From contig JAMXHR010000010.1 in the NCBI GenBank assembly GCA_023955635.1, positions 434,001-498,000 of the forward strand: a stretch of 64,000 nt of DNA, given 5' to 3'. Under the pieces are notes generated by a model. It searched no databases, was not told the DNA's origin, and was given only the letters and a program-made list of their open reading frames with translations. The translations under genes and the position numbers were made by a program. Source of the DNA: Methanosarcina sp. ERenArc_MAG2 (GTDB lineage Archaea > Halobacteriota > Methanosarcinia > Methanosarcinales > Methanosarcinaceae). How positions within the stretch are numbered: position 1 is the stretch's first letter; each line of letters starts with the position of its first letter. Positions 58,886-64,000 of the stretch are shown piece after piece.

Positions 58886-59106
58886 TTTTTCTAAACCTCA
58901 AAACGATAACAAGAGAAAGCTGTAGAAATTCGTTAATTTGTAGGGATTTTGTGGGGAAATAAAATTCGATCCTGTAGATACAAAAATCAAACCTGGCCCG
59001 CTTCGCAACTCCTGCAGGGGAAGTACGAATTAAACTACGCGGGATTTAAACTGTGCAGGGAAAGTACTGTGAATACGCCAGGTGGGAAAGTCCGTCAGTT
59101 CGCCGA

Positions 59107-59548
59107 TCAAGCCTCTTCCAGCATGTGATTTTTGGGTTGAAGTCTGGCTAGAATATTCATCCTGATTTTGTCTTTTTCGTCAGCTGTGGGGCTTGCGTCT
59201 ATATTCAGGTTCATATTCTGGCTTTGCATGTTAACCTGTGAGACTTTACCATAATCACCGCTGAATCTGCATTCCAGGATGAACATGGCTGATTTGACAT
59301 CACCCAACCGCATGGACATTTTAACGGACTCCATGCATTCTTTCATCAAATCACTTTCAGCTGACCGTATTGCTATATACCATTTTGCATACGGTGCCTT
59401 ACCATCAGCTCCGATCTTTTCCCAATTGTGCCAGGGTCTGATAAGTAACACCTATAGCTTTCGCACAGGCTGCATAGGACAGGCCCAGGCGGATATTATC
59501 GGCACAGGTCTTGATTAAATCATCATCAATTCTGCATGGTTTTGTCAT
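59107..59548 (-). CDS. Terminase small subunit-like DNA-binding protein (one frame break)
   Basis: ATG 59548 reads MTKPCRIDDDLIKTCADNIR, then LGLSYAACAKAIGVTYQT, a helix-turn-helix. After removing one C from CCC near 59440 it continues WHNWEKIGADGKAPYAKWY, AIRSAESDLMKECMESVKMS, then CRFSGDYGKVSQVN and an acidic tail. Small terminase subunits have this order: HTH, a W-x-x-W/KWGAEGKAP-like link, and an oligomerisation helix. The main alternative is another phage-type HTH protein. No large subunit is present. It supports a decayed provirus at 58,645-60,150. Confidence 0.5.
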
Positions 59549-59761
59549 ATAATTATATTTGAAGGGTTTATATATAAAAATTAAATTGATCTGGAAACAT
59601 GGAGACTGATAAGGAAAAAAGGAGAGGCTGAAGTTTAGGAGTTTACGAATTTTAGTATCAAAAAGATACCGGAACTAAGACGCGGCCTATACAAGTGTGA
59701 TAGTTTAGGAAGTTAAGCTTCCTATTATTGCCGCTCGCACTCACAGGAGAGGGAGAAGGGG

Positions 59762-60150
59762 TTATTTCCATCCTCGCACCTTCAATATCTGGGCATTTGA
59801 TTTAACCCGGGCACCTGTTAACTTCTCCCTATATTCAGGTGTCCTGCTGTTAAAGTCATCCACAAAGGCGTCAAGGTTAGGGACACATTTATTATAATCG
59901 CTAGAGGTAGCAAGCTTAATAAGAGCCTTCTTTAACAGGCTTACTGAACTTAAATCATTTTCGTTATCTTGCGCTTCTCTAACCTCACTATAACCCTCTC
60001 TAACCTCTGGGGGTTAGAGTCGTTTTCGTTATCTTGCTCCTGTGTGTCTTCGTTATTTTCCTGACTATAACCCTTTTTCTCAGAATGAGACTTAAAATTA
60101 ATTTCTGCTTTTTTGTAACGTTCACAGGAGGAGAGAGGAATATTATTTTC
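59762..60150 (-). pseudogene. C-terminal part of an unknown acidic protein
   Basis: The minus strand from 60150 reads NNIPLSSCERYKKAEINFKS, GYSQENNEDTQEQDNENDSN, then, with one base added at G5 (60009-60013), EVREGYSEVREAQDNENDLS and a helical end LLKKALIKLATSSDYNKC to TAA at 59762. Two similar acidic repeats (GYSxE...QDNEND) are visible. The 5' part is lost at the MITE at 60151. Possibly part of the same provirus remnant. Function unknown. Confidence 0.35.
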
Positions 60151-60300
60151 GGTTCCGTTGCAAAAAATAAGGAAATTTTACAAAATCGTTGAAAACCTTC
60201 ACAATAAGGTAATTAGAGTGATCAAACTTGGGTTAAAATAATATGTAAAGGAAATAATAATAGCCTCAACGTACAGAAAAATTATTTTTGCAAAAGAACC
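60151..60300. mobile_element. 150-bp MITE with IS6-type ends
   Basis: GGTTCCGTTGCAAAAAATAA and the complement of ATTATTTTTGCAAAAGAACC are the ends. Same family as 11792-11940 and 49074-49225. Confidence 0.65.
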
Positions 60301-61512
60301 AAATTTGTTAGCCGATGACAAATGAAGGGAATCTAGGATGTGGTGCCCATGAAATACTTTCTCCAGGAAGGAAGTAAAGGAGACTTTTTATCTGGATTTA
60401 AATCGAAAAATGAGAATCTTCAGTTAATATCCCCTCACACAAGTCTGCCGAAAAGTAAGGTTTTAAAGGCGCGAGTAAAACTTTTTCCAGATTGTCTGGA
60501 TACATTAGCTATTGCTATTTCCTTTTATATTTTATTTGTATATGGCTCATTAAGCGTATATCTATTTTTAATATTTTTCTTATTATTTTTTGATCGTCCC
60601 AGTAATGTCGTAGTAGTGTCTGGGAAAGTAACAATTAATAGACCTATGCGCAGGCCTGTAGTGATACTAATAGAGGACATAATGCAAATCTCGGGAAAAA
60701 AGAACAGTAACTATTCTCTGCGCTGGATATTCCGCTTAATTTACATCGGCTTATTATTGTATGATTTGATTAATTATTGGAACATTAAGGATTTTGATTA
60801 TCTAGTGTCTTGTCAATTTAATTATTTCACATAATACTTTGACATTTTCTCGTCCGCATTCTTCCTCGTAAATTTCCATTCTATTTTCTTTTCTTGTTCA
60901 TTTCTTCTCTTTGTCCATGCATCCACTTCATGTGTAAGTGTCTCCATATTCCCGATCCTTCTGCCTGTACATTCAATATCCATAACATTGATCTCTATTT
61001 CTGCAGCATTAAGCCAACTTGCATGTTTTGGCGTGTAATGGAATTCTATCTTGTCCAGAATTGTTTTTGCTTCTTCTTCGCTGAATGTTTCGTAGAATGA
61101 CTTTTCTTTATGTATATTGAGATTATCCGTAACCAGTTGTATGACTTCTGCTTTTGGATATTTTTCGGTAACGAGGATCTTCACGAATTGTGCAAAATCC
61201 GTCATTTTTCGACTTTCGGTTACCTGAGTCACCCTTTTTCCTGCTTTGAACTCTACCGCTATGAATATGTTTGCTGTTCCGTTCCGGACATATTCATAAT
61301 CATACCTCTCTGAATTTCCAGGCTTCATAGGAATGCTCATTCTCTTATCCTTAAGCAGTTGCTTAGGTTTCTCGTCAAGACAGATGAGAGGTTTTTTAGG
61401 GTCGTAATCCTCTTCGTACAGATTAAGAACGTCGTACATTCTGTCTCTATATTCGGAATTAATCGTTTGAATGCACCACATCCGTCTCAACCATGGTTTA
61501 GTTTTGCTTTTT

Positions 61513-63115
61513 GTAACTATTCAGCCATAGCCCTATCAAAAGCAATTTTTCCTCTTTCCGAGGAAAAATTGCATATAAAATAACCTTCAATTTTCAATAT
61601 CATGCTTACACGTGAAGAGATCCTTGAAATTTATGAAACTGGTCCTGAAGCAGTTATTGCTGTAATCCAGAGACTTGAGTATATCATAGAGAAACAAGAT
61701 TTTCAGATTGCTGAACTTGAAGAACGTGTAAGAGTTTTAGAGTCTCTTTTGAATCAAAACAGCCAAAATAGCAGTAAACCTCCTTCTACTGATGTTTTTT
61801 GTAATGAAAAACCTAAACCTAAGGGTCTCCGTAAGAGTAGTGGCAAAAAAGTTGGTGGCCAAAAAGGCCATCTTGGCAAGACTCTTGAAATGGTTGAAAA
61901 CCCTGATTAGATCATATGCCATTCTCCGGACTGCTGCGAAAATTGTGGTCATCATCTTGAAGATACTGAAGTTGATGACTATGAACGCAGACAAGAAGTT
62001 GAAATTCCTCCTGTTCAAATCATATTTACTGAACATCGTTGTGAAATCAAGAAGTGTCCTGATTGCGGGAAAGTTAACAAAGGCTCTTTTCCAGAATCTA
62101 TAAAATTCCCAATTCAATATGGTCCTCGTCTTTTAGCCTCAATTATGTATTTGAGGAACTATCAATTGCTTCCTTATGAAAGGACTTGTGATTTAGTAGA
62201 GGACTTCTACGGTATTCGTATTAGCCCAGCTACCATAAAAAGAGCAGAAAAGGAATGTTTCCAGAACCTGGAACTTTTTGAAAAAGCTGCTATGGAACAT
62301 CTATTAACTTCCCATTCTGCACATTGTGATGAGACAGGAATGAGAGTTTTAGGGACTAAATGGTGGCTTCATGTTGTCTCAAACAATTTGTGGACATATT
62401 ATTTTCCTCATCCTAAAAGAGGGACAGAAGCAATGGATGCTCTGGGATTCCTTCCGCAATACAATGGAGTAGCAGTTCATGATGGATATTCTTCATACAA
62501 CAAGTATGGATGTGAACATGCTCTGTGCAATGCTCATCTTAAGCGGGAACTTAATGGGATTGAAGAGAGTTTTGAGCAGCAATGGGCTAAAAGATAAATG
62601 AACTTCTCAGTGAGATGAAGAAGTACACTGATGAATGCAGAGAGATGGAAATTTCAATAGATCAAGAAAAAGTAAGGGAATTCGAGAAAATATACGATGC
62701 AATAATGCAAGAAGGAATTGAGGAAAATCCACCACCTAAAACCTCTAAAGCTCAGGTGAAAAAGAAAGGAAGAACGGCACAAACAAAAGCAAAGAATCTC
62801 CTTGATAGGTTCATACTACACAAGGAAAACATTCTGCGATTCCTCAATAACCTGAGAGTTTCGTTTGACAACAATCAAGCAGAGCGAGACATCAGGATGA
62901 TGAAGCTACAACAGAAAATTTCGGGAACTTTCCGAAGCATAGAAGGAGCGGTAGCTTTCTGCAGAATTAGGGCGTACATATCCTCAATTAAAAAGAATGG
63001 AATGAATGTTATGGATGCTATTCTAGTGGCGCTCAATGGAGCGCCGCTATTATCCTGAGAATTGCAGCATTTTGCTGAAAAAACATTAATTTTTAGTCAG
63101 TGGCTGAATAGTTAC
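61513..63115 (+). mobile_element. IS66-family element, copy 2
   Basis: GTAACTATTCAGCCA and its complement bound 1,603 bp. TGCTTTTT is duplicated on both sides (61505-61512, 63116-63123), the 8-bp duplication usual for IS66. Insertion is therefore precise and probably recent. Confidence 0.85.
61602..63058 (+). pseudogene. IS66-family transposase (one TAG, one frame break)
   Basis: From ATG 61602: MLTREEILEIYETGPEAVIA, the coiled region (LESLLNQNSQNSSKPPSTDV), KKVGGQKGHLGKT, then TAG at 61908-61910 where Glu is expected, then in the same frame a zinc-finger part (CHSPDCCENCGHH, KKCPDCGKVN), DETGMRVLGTKWWLHVV and, after one A restored at A4 (62589-62592), FDNNQAERDIRMMKLQQK, then FCRIRAYISSIKKNGMNVMD. 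TAG could be decoded as pyrrolysine. Otherwise the element is inactive in cis. About 50 percent similar to copy 1. Confidence 0.8.
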
Positions 63116-63843
63116 TGCTTTTTTAGAATAAGCCTGATGCTCTCTTTATTTACTGTTTCAAATCCTTCTTTTTTCCTCAGTTCTTCAGCAAGCAGCGAAA
63201 GCGACCATCTCTTGCTTCCATCAGGAGAACTGCTACAAGCTAAAGCGATTACTTCTGCAACATGTTTTTCGGTATATTTTATAGGTTGACCTGATCTTGG
63301 TTTGTCCGAGAGAACGCTTGGAAGACCTTCTTCAACATATCTTTTCCTTATGTTCAAAGTAGTATTCCTAGAAACACCTAATGTTTCTGTTATCTCGGTA
63401 ACTCCTTTTTGCTGGTTTGATAGAAGGAGAATACGGGCACGAGTTAGTTCTCTTGCATTTTTATGGCCTTTTCTTACAAAGTTGTGAAGGAAATTTACCT
63501 CATGATCTTCAAGCTTAATTTGTAGCATGAACGTATAAAGGATTAAAAGCATATAAAGATAAGCAAAAATTAAATTGTTGGGACACTAGTACAGACGCTT
63601 TTATCTCTATCATTTTTAGTACTCATCTCTGAATATTGGGTGCCTTATGAATGTGACCTCAAAATAATAACCTCACGCTCAGTCGTTAGATTTTGGCCAT
63701 TCTCAAACCTGAAATTACGGATCTATATCTATACTAAAAAGCAGGAAGGGCTCATAAGAATCCTCAAAGAAGAGATCAAATAGAGAAAATAGGTTATGGC
63801 AACGATTTTTTCTTTGAGTAAACAGAATTGGATAAAACATTAA

Positions 63844-64000
63844 GGTATTGTTAACTAATTATAGCTATCTCTTTATTTCTATGTTTCATTAATAGAAGAA
63901 CAGAGTACTTTAGCATTTCAAGACTCTTCGTATAACACTTTGTCTTTCTTCTCAACCTTGCCAGAAAGTGCCTCAATATGCTGTTATATCCTTCAACTGT
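63844..64000 (-). mobile_element. IS1-family element, copy 2 (cut by window end)
   Basis: From GGTATTGTTAACTAA the sequence follows 25128-25290 closely, including the C-terminal transposase codons on the minus strand. It continues beyond the window. Confidence 0.75.

Larger units (their letters stand above)
60822..63552 (-). pseudogene. IS630-family transposase, split by IS66
   Basis: The N-terminal half (63552 down to about 63124) has helix-turn-helix GVTEITETLGVSRNTTLNIR and RSGQPIKYTEKHVAEVI. The C-terminal half (61490-60822) has the DDE core ICLDEKPKQLL, VTDNLNIHKEKSFYE and YTPKHASWLNAAEIEINVM. Joining across the IS66 needs one extra A to read KSKTKPWLRRMWC, so it may also have carried a small lesion. 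Differs in sequence from the IS630 at 36530. Confidence 0.72.
60805..63586 (-). mobile_element. IS630-family element interrupted by IS66
   Basis: GTGTCTTGTCAATTTA (60805) and the complement of TAAATTGTTGGGACAC (to 63586) are the ends, with TA outside both. Without the IS66 and its 8-bp duplication the element is 1,171 bp. Confidence 0.8.
60349..63784 (+). pseudogene. Membrane protein gene split by nested IS630 and IS66
   Basis: The 5' part (ATG 60349; an in-frame GTG lies at 60340) encodes MKYFLQEGSKGDFLSGFKSK, a first hydrophobic hairpin (AIAISFYILFVYG, then SVYLFLIFFLLFF), a short loop and another helix (IFRLIYIGLLLYDLI), and is cut at 60804. After removing 60805-63588 (IS630 plus one TA) the frame runs on: LVQTLLSLSFLVLISEYWVP, RFWPFSNLKLRIYIYTKKQE, to TAG 63782-63784. 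The join is exactly in frame, giving about 220 residues. There are three or four membrane helices. No family was recognised. Confidence 0.6.

Noticed and set aside
1..64000. tRNA, rRNA, CRISPR arrays or a replication origin
   Set aside because: No cloverleaf with a TTC-arm consensus, no rRNA core sequence, no regular repeat-spacer array and no origin-type repeat cluster with a cdc6 gene was seen by eye.

Overview
The window looks like a Methanosarcina-type methanogenic archaeon. It is AT-rich, carries secreted PKD-domain proteins and a DUF1699 gene (a family I know mainly from Methanosarcinaceae), and has IS families common in those genomes. I see no rRNA, tRNA, CRISPR array or core housekeeping operon. 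This is an accessory, insertion-rich region. Genus assignment is inference from protein style, not from a database search.

Layout. 1-2,100: repeats, a small transposable element with terminal inverted repeats (MITE) and the tail of a coiled-coil gene. 2,113-7,230: a papain-like protease and a STAND-TPR ATPase. 7,531-17,430: two large TPR-CHAT protease paralogues, with a four-helix membrane protein convergent to the second. 17,480-20,050: IS66, IS6 and other IS debris. 20,224-24,998: a translationally coupled pair of dynamin-like GTPases. 25,060-33,700: IS1, a small unknown protein, a giant PDZ-CHAT protease and an intact IS110 element. 34,596-42,828: a PD-(D/E)XK/SEC-C nuclease, a TIR protein and two HEPN-like proteins, with IS630 and ISAzo13 transposases. 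43,510-47,316: a small helical protein and an NB-ARC/TPR receptor sharing the same N-terminal motif. 47,607-53,375: exported and surface proteins (PKD-ModA fusion, beta-helix, YVTN-PKD) and a pentapeptide-repeat protein. 53,533-64,000: IS6 copies, many MITEs, provirus-like remnants, and an IS66 nested inside an IS630 that splits a membrane-protein gene.

How the genes fit together. Proteases with death-related folds (two TPR-CHAT, one PDZ-CHAT, one papain-like), STAND receptors, TIR and HEPN effectors, a nuclease and paired dynamins lie within 45 kb. This is the composition of a defence and regulated-cell-death island. The most striking unit is the pair at 43,510-47,316, where a small putative effector and its neighbouring STAND receptor carry an almost identical Gly/Asn/Gln-rich motif at residues 16-40. 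That suggests motif-templated (amyloid-like) signalling.

Caution on broken genes. At least a dozen genes are interrupted by a single missing base in a mononucleotide run, mostly A/T. Restoring one base rejoins the frame each time. I therefore describe most of these as single genes with a probable sequencing artefact, and note real decay as the alternative.
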